A stretch of DNA of 51,042 nt from Nocardioides sp. (GTDB taxonomy: Bacteria; Actinomycetota; Actinomycetes; Propionibacteriales; Nocardioidaceae): the NCBI RefSeq assembly GCF_025964975.1, contig NZ_JAOPXV010000125.1, positions 1 through 51,042 on the forward strand. Direction: 5' to 3'. This document shows, in pieces, positions 1 through 11,437 of the stretch. The stretch's first letter is position 1; every line of letters starts with the position of its first letter. A program made the translations under genes and the position numbers. The notes beneath the pieces were generated by a model. It did no database searches and was not told the DNA's origin. It was given only the letters and a program-made list of their open reading frames with translations.

Positions 1-2211
1 GACGCCTCAGCGCCGTACACCCCGGCCTGGCAGGAGGCCATCACCGGCGTCCCGGCGCAGGCAGCCGCGCGGATCGCCCGCGAGTTCGCCCAGAACTCCG
101 AGGAGTCCAAGGGCCGCTCGATGATCCTGATGGGCGCCGGCACCAACCACTGGTTCCACTCCGACACGATCTACCGCGGCTTCCTCGGCCTGACCACGCT
201 CACCGGCTGCCAGGGCGTCAACGGTGGCGGCTGGGCGCACTACGTCGGGCAGGAGAAGTGCCGGCCGGTGACCGGCTGGGCCCAGCTCGCCTTCGGTCTC
301 GACTGGACCCGTCCGCCGCGGCAGATGATCCACACCGCCTACTGGTACCTCCACACCAACCAGTTCCGCTACGACACCTTCGGTGCGGACACGGTCTCCG
401 CCAGGACGGGCAGCGGTCTGCTGGCCGGCATGAGCACAGCCGACGTCATCGCCAAGAGCGCACGCATGGGCTGGATGCCGTCCTACCCGACCTTCAACCG
501 CAACCCGCTGGACCTCGCGGACGAGGCGGCGACCGCCGGCCGGCCCGTGGCGGACCACGTGGTCGAGCAGCTGAAGTCGGGTGACCTGCGCTTCGCTGCC
601 GAGGACCCGGACTCGCCGGAGAACTTCCCGCGCGTGCTGGCGATCTGGCGGGCCAACCTCCTGGGCTCGTCGGGCAAGGGCAACGAGTACTTCCTCAAGC
701 ACCTGCTCGGCACCGACAACTCGCTGCGGGCGGGCGAGGCTGACGAGAGCCAGCGTCCCCAGGAGATCGAGTGGCACGACGAGGCACCCGAGGGGAAACT
801 CGACCTGCTCCTCACCCTCGACTTCCGGCAGACCAGCACGACGATCTTCTCCGACGTCGTCCTGCCCGCGGCCACGTGGTACGAGAAGCACGACCTCAAC
901 ACCACCGACATGCACCCGTTCATCCACTCCTTCAACCCGGCGATCGCGCCGCCGTGGCAGACGCGCACCGACTGGGACGCCTGGCAGACGATCGCCACCA
1001 AGTTCAGCGAGCTCGCGGCCGGTCGCCTCGACACCCGGACGGACGTCGTCGCCGTACCCCTGCTGCACGACACCCCCGACGCGATGGCCAACCCCCACGG
1101 CGTCGTCCGCGACTGGAAGCACGGCGAGTGCGAGCCGGTGCCGGGTGTGACGATGCCCAAGATCGTGGAGGTGGAGCGCGACTTCACCGCGGTCGGCGAC
1201 AAGATGCAGGCCCTCGGGCCGCTGCTGGAGAAGCTCGGCACCACGACCAAGGGCGTCACCTACGACGTCACCAAGGCGGTCGACTACCTCTTGCACAAGA
1301 ACGGACCGGTGCGGGGCGGAGCGGCCGCGGGTCGGCCCACGCTGGCCCGGGACGTCGACGCCTGCGAGGCGATCCTGGCGCTGTCCGGGACGACCAACGG
1401 GCACCTCGCCACCCAGGGCTTCAAGACCCTGGAGAAGCGGACCGGCACGCTGCTGCACGACCTCGCGTCCGAGCACGAGGGCAAGCAGATCACCTTCGCC
1501 GACACGGTCGCCGCGCCCGTGCCGGTGATCACCTCGCCGGAGTGGTCAGGGTCGGAGACCGGTGGTCGGCGCTACTCGCCGTTCACCATCAACGTCGAGC
1601 GGCTCAAGCCCTGGCACACCCTGACCGGACGCCAGCACTTCTACCTCGACCACGACTGGATGACCGAGCTCGGCGAGAGCCTGCCGATCTACCGGCCACC
1701 GCTCAACATGGGCGCCCTCTTCAGCGAGCCGGAGATCGGCGACGTCGGGGAGCTCGGGGTCACTGTCAGATACCTGACGCCCCACAACAAGTGGTCGATC
1801 CACTCCGAGTACCAGGACAACCTGTTCATGCTCTCGCTCTCACGCGGGGGCCAGACGATCTGGATGAGCGACCGCGACGCCGCCAAGGTCGGCGTCGTCG
1901 ACAACGACTGGATCGAGGCGGTCAACCGCAACGGCGTCGTCGTGGCCCGCGCGATCGTCTCCCACCGCATGCCCGAAGGGACCGTCTACATGCACCACGC
2001 ACAGGACCGGCTCATCGACGTCCCGCTCGCGGAGACGTCAGGAAAGCGGGGCGGCATCCACAACTCGCTGACCCGCATCCTGGTCAAGCCGAGCCACGTC
2101 ATCGGCGGGTACGCCCAGCTGACGTTCGCCTTCAACTACCTGGGGCCCACGGGCAACCAGCGCGACGAGGTCACCGTCATCCGCAAGCGTTCGCAGGACG
2201 TGACCTACTGA
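1..2211 (+). CDS. narG: Respiratory nitrate reductase alpha subunit, C-terminal part (truncated by window start)
   Basis: Open reading frame continues to base 1 in frame; sequence GAGTNHWFHSDTIYRGFLGLTTLTGCQGVNGGGWAHYVGQEK and C-terminal TFAFNYLGPTGNQRDEVTVIRK typical of NarG; followed by narHJI. Confidence 0.97.
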   Translation, partial: DASAPYTPAWQEAITGVPAQAAARIAREFAQNSEESKGRSMILMGAGTNHWFHSDTIYRGFLGLTTLTGCQGVNGGGWAHYVGQEKCRPVTGWAQLAFGLDWTRPPRQMIHTAYWYLHTNQFRYDTFGADTVSARTGSGLLAGMSTADVIAKSARMGWMPSYPTFNRNPLDLADEAATAGRPVADHVVEQLKSGDLRFAAEDPDSPENFPRVLAIWRANLLGSSGKGNEYFLKHLLGTDNSLRAGEADESQRPQEIEWHDEAPEGKLDLLLTLDFRQTSTTIFSDVVLPAATWYEKHDLNTTDMHPFIHSFNPAIAPPWQTRTDWDAWQTIATKFSELAAGRLDTRTDVVAVPLLHDTPDAMANPHGVVRDWKHGECEPVPGVTMPKIVEVERDFTAVGDKMQALGPLLEKLGTTTKGVTYDVTKAVDYLLHKNGPVRGGAAAGRPTLARDVDACEAILALSGTTNGHLATQGFKTLEKRTGTLLHDLASEHEGKQITFADTVAAPVPVITSPEWSGSETGGRRYSPFTINVERLKPWHTLTGRQHFYLDHDWMTELGESLPIYRPPLNMGALFSEPEIGDVGELGVTVRYLTPHNKWSIHSEYQDNLFMLSLSRGGQTIWMSDRDAAKVGVVDNDWIEAVNRNGVVVARAIVSHRMPEGTVYMHHAQDRLIDVPLAETSGKRGGIHNSLTRILVKPSHVIGGYAQLTFAFNYLGPTGNQRDEVTVIRKRSQDVTY

Positions 2212-3872
2212 TGAAGGTCATGGCGCAGATGGCGATGGTGATGAATCTCGACAAGTGCATCGGGTGCCACACCTGCTCGGTGACGTGCAAGCAGGCGTGG
2301 ACCAACCGCACGGGCACGGAGTACGTCTGGTTCAACAACGTGGAGACCCGACCGGGCCAGGGCTACCCCCGCACGTACGAGGACCAGGAGAAGTGGAAGG
2401 GCGGCTGGCAGCTCAACAAGGCCGGCCGGCTCAAGCTCAAGGGTGGCGGGCGTTTCAAGAAGCTCGCCACGATCTTCTCCAACCCCAAGATGCCCTCGAT
2501 CCAGGACTACTACGAGCCGTGGACCTACGACTACGCCACGCTGACCGACGCCCCCGCCCAGGAGCACACGCCGGTCGCCCGGCCCAAGTCCCTGCTCACG
2601 GGCAAGAACATGAAGATCACCTGGTCCTCCAACTGGGACGACAACCTCGGCGGCTCGGCAGCGACCCTGGAGCACGACCCGATGCTGAAGAAGATTGCCG
2701 ACAAGGTGAAGTTCGAGTTCGAGCAGACCTTCATGTTCTACCTGCCGCGGATCTGCGAGCACTGCCTCAACCCGTCGTGTGCCGCGTCGTGCCCCAGCGG
2801 GGCGATCTACAAGCGCGAGGAGGACGGCATCGTCCTCGTCGACCAGGACAAGTGCCGTGGCTGGCGCATGTGCATCTCTGGCTGCCCCTACAAGAAGATC
2901 TACTTCAACCACAAGACCGGCAAGGCCGAGAAGTGCACGTTCTGCTTCCCGCGGATCGAGGTCGGGCTGCCCACGGTCTGCGCCGAGACGTGCGTCGGCC
3001 GCCTGCGCTACATCGGCCTCATGCTCTACGACGCGGACAAGGTGCTGGCAGCTGCCACCACCGAGGACGAGCACGGCCTCTACGAGGCGCAGCGCGAGGT
3101 CTTCCTCGACCCCGACGACCCGGAGGTCCAGCGCGCGGCGGAGGCCGCAGGCATCCCGCGTGACTGGGTGCAGGCAGCCCAGCGCTCGCCGATCTACGCA
3201 TTGAACAACCGGTTCAAGGTGGCACTGCCGCAGCACCCGGAATACCGGACGATGCCGATGGTCTGGTACATCCCGCCGCTCTCGCCGGTCGTCGACGTGG
3301 TCAAGGACACCGGCTACGACGCGGAGGACAAGGGCAACCTGTTCGCCGCCATCGACGCGCTCCGCATCCCCATCGAGTATCTCGCCGAGCTGTTCACCGC
3401 AGGCGAGGTCGCGCCGGTCGACCTGGTGCTCAAGAAGCTGGCCGCGATGCGCTCCTACATGCGCGACATCAACATGGGGCGCGAGCCGGACGGCTCGATC
3501 CCCGCGGCCGTGGGCATGACCGAGGAGGAGATGTACGACATGTACCGCCTCCTGGCGATCGCGAAGTACGACGACCGCTACGTCATCCCGCCGGCGCACG
3601 CCGAGCAGGCCCACTCGCTGGAGGAGCTGGGCACCGAGTGCTCGGTCTCCGAGTACGACGGCGGACAACAGGGCCTCTTCGGCGAGGGATCGGGTGTGCC
3701 GACGCCGATCGCGGTGGAGAACTTCCAGATGCTGCAGGACCGGCAGACCGCCGATTCCCTGGCCTCCCCGGCTGACAAGTCGTTGCGGGTGAACCTGCTC
3801 AACTGGGACGGCAAGGGTGCGCCGGAGGGCCTGTTCCCGCGCCGGTCCGAGGACGAGGAGAAGACCCCGTGA
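2211..3872 (+). CDS. narH: Nitrate reductase beta subunit (iron-sulfur)
   Basis: ATG at 2211 overlaps narG stop; MKVMAQMAMVMNLDKCIGCHTCSVTCKQAWTNRTGTEYVWFNNVETRPGQGYP; Cys clusters including CRGWRMCISGCPYKK. Confidence 0.97.
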   Translation: MKVMAQMAMVMNLDKCIGCHTCSVTCKQAWTNRTGTEYVWFNNVETRPGQGYPRTYEDQEKWKGGWQLNKAGRLKLKGGGRFKKLATIFSNPKMPSIQDYYEPWTYDYATLTDAPAQEHTPVARPKSLLTGKNMKITWSSNWDDNLGGSAATLEHDPMLKKIADKVKFEFEQTFMFYLPRICEHCLNPSCAASCPSGAIYKREEDGIVLVDQDKCRGWRMCISGCPYKKIYFNHKTGKAEKCTFCFPRIEVGLPTVCAETCVGRLRYIGLMLYDADKVLAAATTEDEHGLYEAQREVFLDPDDPEVQRAAEAAGIPRDWVQAAQRSPIYALNNRFKVALPQHPEYRTMPMVWYIPPLSPVVDVVKDTGYDAEDKGNLFAAIDALRIPIEYLAELFTAGEVAPVDLVLKKLAAMRSYMRDINMGREPDGSIPAAVGMTEEEMYDMYRLLAIAKYDDRYVIPPAHAEQAHSLEELGTECSVSEYDGGQQGLFGEGSGVPTPIAVENFQMLQDRQTADSLASPADKSLRVNLLNWDGKGAPEGLFPRRSEDEEKTP

Positions 3873-4582
3873 GCCGCACCCTGACCGGTCGGCGCCGCGT
3901 CGCCGAGCTCACCGAGCGTCAGCTCACGGTGGCCTGGCAGGCCGCGTCCCTGCTCCTGAACTATCCCGACGAGCAGCTGGTGGGGCGGCTCGACCTGATC
4001 CGGCGCGGCTCCTCGGAGCTGCCCGACCGGATCGGGGACCCCCTACGTGCCTGCGCGGATCGTCTCGGGGAGGCGAGCCTGACGGAGCTGGAGAGCGACT
4101 ACGTCGTCACCTTCGACGAGCGCCGCAAGCACAACCTGTTCTTGACCTACTTCGCCCACGGCGACACCCGCAAGCGCGGGATGGCGCTGCTCCGCTTCAA
4201 GCAGACCTACCTCGCATCGGGCTTCGAGCTGACGGACACCGAGCTGCCCGACCACCTGTGCGTCGTCCTCGAGTACGCCGCAACCATCGACCACGACCGC
4301 GGACGACAACTGCTGCTGGACCACCGTGCCGGCCTCGAGATGCTCCGCATCGGGCTCGCCGAGTCCGCCTCGCCCTGGGCCGGCGCCGTCGAGGCGGTCA
4401 CCGCCACGCTGCCTCCGCTGCAGGGCGACGAGTGGGAAGCGGTCCGTCGGCTCGCCGCCGCCGGGCCCCCCGAGGAGGAGGTCGGGCTCACGCCGTACGC
4501 CACGCCTGCCTTCGACCCGGGACCGTCACGCCCGGACGGCCCCACCGCACTGCCGATGCCGACCTTGCGAGGGAACCGCTGA
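3869..4582 (+). CDS. narJ: Nitrate reductase molybdenum cofactor assembly chaperone
   Basis: Position between narH and narI, 237 aa, ESDYVVTFDERRKHNLFLTYFAHGDTRKRGMALLRFK typical of NarJ; 4-nt overlap with narH. Confidence 0.95.
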   Translation: MSRTLTGRRRVAELTERQLTVAWQAASLLLNYPDEQLVGRLDLIRRGSSELPDRIGDPLRACADRLGEASLTELESDYVVTFDERRKHNLFLTYFAHGDTRKRGMALLRFKQTYLASGFELTDTELPDHLCVVLEYAATIDHDRGRQLLLDHRAGLEMLRIGLAESASPWAGAVEAVTATLPPLQGDEWEAVRRLAAAGPPEEEVGLTPYATPAFDPGPSRPDGPTALPMPTLRGNR

Positions 4583-5310
4583 TGGACATCTTCCTGTGGG
4601 TGATCGTGCCCTACCTGTGCCTGACGACCTTCGTGGTCGGGCACTTCTGGCGCTACCGCTACGACAAGTTCGGCTGGACGACCCGGTCGTCCCAGCTGTA
4701 CGAGGACCGGTTGCTGCGGTGGGGGAGCCCGTTGTTCCACTTCGGCATGCTCGGCGTCGTCGGCGGTCATGTCATCGGGCTGCTGATCCCGCGGTCCTGG
4801 ACCGCGGCCGTCGGGATGGGCGATCACCTCTACCACTACGTCGCCGTGATCGGCGGGCTGCTGGCCGGGGTGATGACGGTCGTCGGGATGGCCATCCTGA
4901 TCTACCGCCGTCGCACCGTCGGGCCGGTCTTCTCGGCCACCACGGTCATGGACAAGGTGATGTACCTCTTCCTGGCGCTGGCCATCGTGCTGGGGATGTG
5001 GAACACCGTCGCCGGCTCCATCTTCACCATCGGCGGCGAGTACAACTACCGCGAAGGAGTGTCGGTCTGGTTCAGGTCGTTCCTGGCCTTCCAGCCGGAC
5101 GCCTCGCTGATGGGGGAGGCCCCGATCGGGTTCAAGCTGCACGCGCTGGTCGCCTTCTCTCTCTTCGCCCTGTGGCCCTTCACCCGGCTGGTGCACGTCT
5201 TCAGTGCACCCCTGGGCTACCTCACCCGGCCCTACATCGTGTACCGCAGTCGTGACGACTCCGGGCTGGGCAGCCACGCCCCCCGCCGCGGGTGGGATCG
5301 GGTCGGCTGA
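4582..5310 (+). CDS. narI: Respiratory nitrate reductase gamma subunit (cytochrome b)
   Basis: ATG at 4582 overlapping narJ stop; MDIFLWVIVPYLCLTTFVVGHFWRYRYDKFGWTTRSSQLYEDRLLRWGSPLFHFGMLGVVGGHVIGL, multi-TM. Confidence 0.95.
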   Translation: MDIFLWVIVPYLCLTTFVVGHFWRYRYDKFGWTTRSSQLYEDRLLRWGSPLFHFGMLGVVGGHVIGLLIPRSWTAAVGMGDHLYHYVAVIGGLLAGVMTVVGMAILIYRRRTVGPVFSATTVMDKVMYLFLALAIVLGMWNTVAGSIFTIGGEYNYREGVSVWFRSFLAFQPDASLMGEAPIGFKLHALVAFSLFALWPFTRLVHVFSAPLGYLTRPYIVYRSRDDSGLGSHAPRRGWDRVG

Positions 5311-5311
5311 C

Positions 5312-5781
5312 GTGTGTGGTCACTGCGGTTGTCACGAGGTGGACGCGATCACCGAGCTGCGCGACGAGCACGTCGCGCTCACGCAGACAGCGGACGAGGT
5401 ACGCCGCGCACTGCGCGACGGCGACCGGCCGACGGTGCTCGTCCACCTGACCGGACTCGTCTCGTCCCTGTCCCGGCACGTGGAACGCGAAGAAGCAGGG
5501 ATCTTCACGGCGCTGCGAGAACACGGTGAGTTCGCCGAGGAGGTGGCGTCCCTGGAGGGCGAGCACGTGTCGCTCGACACCGCGATCGCGGCCCTCGACC
5601 CGGAGGGCGACGGCTTCGACGACGCGGTGTCACGCCTGCTCGACGAGCTCGACGTGCACATCGAGCGGGAGGACCTGGGCATCTTCCCCGTCTCGGTGGT
5701 GACGCTCGGCGCCTCGGGTTGGGAGACTGTGGAGCGCGCGCACGCCGACCATCCGAGCAACCTGTCCGAAAGGACCACCAG

Positions 5782-5785
<4 letters not shown>
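5312..5785 (+). CDS. Hemerythrin domain-containing protein with N-terminal CGHCGCH motif
   Basis: GTG start just after narI stop; RDEHVAL, HVEREEAGIF, LEGEH, HIEREDLGIFP hemerythrin-type His/Glu ligands. Confidence 0.85.
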
Positions 5786-7687
<1,902 letters not shown>

Positions 7688-7720
7688 AGCCGCCGAGGAG
7701 GTCAGTCGACCCGATTGCAG

Positions 7721-7739
7721 TATGGTTAGCCTGACCTAA
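7721..7739. promoter_or_regulatory. Putative IdeR/DtxR iron box upstream of Fe(III) ABC transporter
   Basis: TATGGTTAGCCTGACCTAA matches the DtxR/IdeR consensus TTAGGTTAGGCTAACCTAA at 15 of 19 positions by eye; 17 nt upstream of the start codon at 7756. Confidence 0.8.
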
Positions 7740-7755
7740 CTACGAAAGGCTGTCC

Positions 7756-8754
7756 ATGAAGCGCGTCCCTGCTCTGGCGGGTGTTCTCCTGCTGGGTCTC
7801 CTCACCGCGGGCTGCGGCTCCGACGAGCCGAAGCTGGTCGTCTACAACGCCCAGCACGAGCCGTTGCTGGCCGAGCTGGCGCCCGCCTTCACCGAGGCCA
7901 CCGGTATCGAGGTCGAGCTGCGCAACGGCAAGGACCTCGAGATGTCCAACCAGCTCGTGCAGGAGGGCGATGCCTCGCCCGCCGACGTCTTCCTGACCGA
8001 GAACTCCCCCGCGATGTCGCAGGTGGAGGCGGCAGGGCTCTTCGAGGAGCTTCCCGCCGACCTCGTCGCGCCGATCCCGGAGCAGTTCCGGCCACGCAGC
8101 GGTCTGTGGACCGGCTTCGTGGCCCGGTCGACCGTGCTGGTCTACAACACCGACCAGGTGCAGGCCTCCGATCTGCCCGCCTCGATCCTCGACCTCGCCG
8201 ACCCCGAATGGGCGGGCCGCATCTCGTTCTCACCGACGGGCGCCGACTTCCAGGCCATCGTCGCCGCCGTGCTGGAGCTCGAGGGCGAGGACGCCACGCG
8301 CGCCTGGCTCGAGGGGATCAAGGCCAACGGCACCGCCTACGACGGCAACAACGTCGTGCTGGAGGCCGTCGACTCGGGCGAGTCCGAGGTCGGCATCGTC
8401 TACCACTACTACTGGGAGCGCGACCGCGCCGAGAACGGCGACGTCAGCGACAACAGTGAGCAGTACTACTTCGGTGACCAGGACCCCGGCGCCTTCGTGA
8501 GCGTGTCGGGCGCTGGGATCCTGGCGTCCAGCGACATGAAGTCCGAGGCGGAGCAGTTCGTCGAGTTCCTCGTGGACGAGCAGGGGCAGCAGGTGCTCGC
8601 CGACAGCTATGCCCTCGAGTACCCGCTCAACCCGGCCGTCCAGCTCGAGCCGCCGGTCAAGCCCTTCAGCGAGCTGCAGCCGCCCCGGGTCAACGTCTCC
8701 GACCTCGACGCGAAGCGCGTGGTGGAGCTGATGACCGAGATCGGCTTCCTCTGA
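7756..8754 (+). CDS. Fe(III) ABC transporter substrate-binding lipoprotein
   Basis: Lipobox LLTAGCGS; LVVYNAQHEPLLAELAPAFTEATGIEVELRNGKDLEM; GIVYHYYWERDR (FbpA/AfuA-type ferric binding protein). Confidence 0.92.
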   Translation: MKRVPALAGVLLLGLLTAGCGSDEPKLVVYNAQHEPLLAELAPAFTEATGIEVELRNGKDLEMSNQLVQEGDASPADVFLTENSPAMSQVEAAGLFEELPADLVAPIPEQFRPRSGLWTGFVARSTVLVYNTDQVQASDLPASILDLADPEWAGRISFSPTGADFQAIVAAVLELEGEDATRAWLEGIKANGTAYDGNNVVLEAVDSGESEVGIVYHYYWERDRAENGDVSDNSEQYYFGDQDPGAFVSVSGAGILASSDMKSEAEQFVEFLVDEQGQQVLADSYALEYPLNPAVQLEPPVKPFSELQPPRVNVSDLDAKRVVELMTEIGFL

Positions 8755-10337
8755 GCATCGTCGAAGCACCCGCGTCGCCCCGCAGATCGCCAGGTCGTGG
8801 CTCTGCGGGTCCGGCGCCGACCGCTCTTCTCTGGGCGGGGGGCCTGATCGCCGCCGTGTCCCTGATGCCCCTCGGCTACGTCCTCGTCACCACAGCCCAG
8901 CTCGGGGCAGGTGAGGCCGCTGCGTTCCTCTGGCGCCCACGGGTGGGTGAGCTCCTGTGGAACACCGTGCGCCTGCTGGTCACCGGGGTCGCGTGCTGCC
9001 TGCTGATCGGCCTGGCGGGCGCGTGGGTCGTGGAGCGTACCGACCTGCGGGGGCGCGGCTGGTGGCACGCCCTCATGTGCGCGCCGCTGGCGGTGCCGGC
9101 CTTCGTCAACGGCTACGGCTGGGTCTCGACCACCCACGCCGTCCAGTCCTTCGCAGGCGCGGTGATGGTGACGACCCTGTCCTACTTCCCCTTCGTCTAC
9201 CTGCCGACCGTGGCCGCGATGCGTCGACTCGACCCCGCGGTGGAGGAGGTGGCGACCTCCCTGGGTCACGGGCCATGGCGCGTCTTCTGGTGGGTCACCC
9301 TGCCTGCGATCAGCCCTGCCGTTCTCGGGGGTGCCCTGCTCGTCGGGCTGCACCTGCTGGCCGAGTACGGCGCCCTGCAGCTGCTCAACTACCCGACCCT
9401 GACGACCGCGATCCTCCAGCAGTACGCCACCGTCTTCAACGGTCCCGCTGCCACCCTGCTGGCCCTGGTGCTGGTGCTCTTCTGCCTCCTGCTGCTGCTG
9501 CTCGAACACCTGCTGCGTGGTCGCCGACCGCTGGCGCGCGTCGGCTCCGGCGCCAGCCGTTCAGCGGTTTGCGTGCCGCTGGGCAGGCACCGGCACACCG
9601 TCGCCATCGCTCTCGCACTGCTGGCCGTGTGGTCGCTGGCAGTGCCGCTCGTCAGTCTCGTGCGGTGGCTGGTCAAGGGCACCTCGGCCGGGATCGACGT
9701 CGCGGAGCTGATCGGTGCGATCGGCACCACCCTCGGGCTCGGTGCCGCCGGCGGCCTGCTGGCCACGGTGACCGCAGTGCCGGTCGTCTGGCTGGCCGTG
9801 CGCCACCGCAGCGCACTGAGCATGTTCGTGGAGCGGAGCGTCTACACAGCCAGTGCCATGCCCGGCATCGTGATCGGGCTGGCGCTCGTCACGATCTCGA
9901 TCCGCGTGATGCCCAGCCTCTATCAGACCGTGGTCGTCCTGCTGGTCGGCTACACGGTGCTGTTCCTGCCCCGCGCGGTGGTGAGCCTCCGCGGCACCGT
10001 CGAGCTCATCCCGGCCTCCCTCGACGACGTCGCTCGCAGCCTGGGCTGTCGCGGGTCCGAGGTGATGCGGCGGGTCACGCTGCCGCTGGCACTGCCGGGC
10101 CTGGCGGCGGCGACGGCGCTGGTGGCGCTGGCCGTGTCGACCGAGCTCACCGCGACCCTCCTCCTCGCGCCGACGGGCACCGACACCCTGGCGACGAAGT
10201 TCTGGTCCGACGCGTCCTCGGTCGCGTACGGCGCCGCAGCGCCGTACGCCCTTGCCCTGATCATCCTGTCGATCCCGGCGACCTGGCTCCTGGGTCGACT
10301 GAGCACCCCCGGCGACCGGACCGAGGTGGCGCGGTGA
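8751..10337 (+). CDS. Fe(III) ABC transporter permease (FbpB-like, two fused membrane halves)
   Basis: ORF track starts at GTG 8856, but the reading frame and first TM helix extend upstream with no stop to CTG 8751; EVATSLGHGPWRVFWWVTLPAISPAVLGG and DVARSLGCRGSEVMRRVTLPLALPG EAA loops. Start codon uncertain. Confidence 0.9.
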   Translation: MSIVEAPASPRRSPGRGSAGPAPTALLWAGGLIAAVSLMPLGYVLVTTAQLGAGEAAAFLWRPRVGELLWNTVRLLVTGVACCLLIGLAGAWVVERTDLRGRGWWHALMCAPLAVPAFVNGYGWVSTTHAVQSFAGAVMVTTLSYFPFVYLPTVAAMRRLDPAVEEVATSLGHGPWRVFWWVTLPAISPAVLGGALLVGLHLLAEYGALQLLNYPTLTTAILQQYATVFNGPAATLLALVLVLFCLLLLLLEHLLRGRRPLARVGSGASRSAVCVPLGRHRHTVAIALALLAVWSLAVPLVSLVRWLVKGTSAGIDVAELIGAIGTTLGLGAAGGLLATVTAVPVVWLAVRHRSALSMFVERSVYTASAMPGIVIGLALVTISIRVMPSLYQTVVVLLVGYTVLFLPRAVVSLRGTVELIPASLDDVARSLGCRGSEVMRRVTLPLALPGLAAATALVALAVSTELTATLLLAPTGTDTLATKFWSDASSVAYGAAAPYALALIILSIPATWLLGRLSTPGDRTEVAR

Positions 10338-11437
10338 GCGCGGCACTGGAGGTGCGCGGCCTCGCGGTCGGCTATCCCGGTCGCCCGGTCCTGCGCGGTA
10401 TCGACCTCACCGTCGCAGGCGGCGTGACCGCCGTTGTCGGGCCCTCCGGCTGCGGCAAGACCACCCTGCTCAGGACGATCGCGGGCTTCCACGCGCCCGA
10501 CTCGGGCACGATCTCGATCGCCGGCCGCGACGTGGCCGGCCCGGGCCGCGCCGTACCGGCGCGCAGCCGCGGACTGGGCTTCGTGCCGCAGGAGGGTGCA
10601 CTGTTCCCGCACCTGTCCGTGGCCGCCAACGTGGCCTTCGGGCTGCCGCGCGGCGAGCGGCGCAGCCTGGAGCGTGCCCGCGAGCTGCTGGCCATGGTCG
10701 ACCTGCCCGTCGAGCTGCTCGACCGCTACCCCCGTGACCTGTCCGGGGGACAGCAGCAGCGCGTCGCGCTGGCCCGCGCACTGGCACCCCGTCCGGCCCT
10801 GGTCCTGCTCGACGAACCCTTCTCGTCGCTCGACGCGGGCCTGAGGGAGGGCACCGGACGAGCCGTAGTGGCAGCGCTGCGCAGTGCGGGAGCGAGCGCG
10901 CTGATCGTGACCCACGACCAGGGGGAGGCGCTGTCGCTGGCCGACCAGGTCGCGGTGATGATCGAGGGCCGGTTCCTCCAGGTGAGCGCCCCGGCCCAGG
11001 TCTACCTCGCTCCGGCCGACCCGCGGGTCGCCTCCTTCATCGGTCACGCCACCCTGCTCCCCGGTGTCGCCACCTCACGCGCGGCAGCCACGTGCGCGCT
11101 CGGTGCCCTGCCGTTGAGGACGGCCGTCGCGCCGGGGCCGGTAGAGGTCGCCGTACGCGCCGAGCAGGTGCAGGTGCACCGCGCCGGTGGGCTGGGGGTG
11201 GAGGGGGTCGTCGAGGACGTCAGCTTCTACGGCCATGACGCAGCCGCCACTGTCCGCCTCCACGGGGGCGAGCGGATCGCGGCGCGGATCCCCGCGACGG
11301 GCGTGCCCGAGTCGGGCGTGCGTGTGCGGGTCGAGGTCCTGGGCGAGGTGGTCGCGTTCTCGACGGCTCCGACACCCACTGACGAGACGGGCCTGTCCGC
11401 TGGCGAAGGGACGATGGTCCCGGAGGCGACGGCATGA
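10334..11437 (+). CDS. Fe(III) ABC transporter ATP-binding protein (FbpC-like)
   Basis: Walker A GPSGCGKTT, signature LSGGQQQRVALARAL, Walker B LVLLDEPFSSLD; C-terminal TOBE-like region; GTG start overlaps permease stop. Confidence 0.95.
   Translation: MSAALEVRGLAVGYPGRPVLRGIDLTVAGGVTAVVGPSGCGKTTLLRTIAGFHAPDSGTISIAGRDVAGPGRAVPARSRGLGFVPQEGALFPHLSVAANVAFGLPRGERRSLERARELLAMVDLPVELLDRYPRDLSGGQQQRVALARALAPRPALVLLDEPFSSLDAGLREGTGRAVVAALRSAGASALIVTHDQGEALSLADQVAVMIEGRFLQVSAPAQVYLAPADPRVASFIGHATLLPGVATSRAAATCALGALPLRTAVAPGPVEVAVRAEQVQVHRAGGLGVEGVVEDVSFYGHDAAATVRLHGGERIAARIPATGVPESGVRVRVEVLGEVVAFSTAPTPTDETGLSAGEGTMVPEATA

Noticed and set aside
771-2210. N-terminal part of the 1033-aa ORF 771-3872
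   Set aside because: Out-of-frame reading through narG (Arg/Pro-rich); only the narH portion from 2211 is real.
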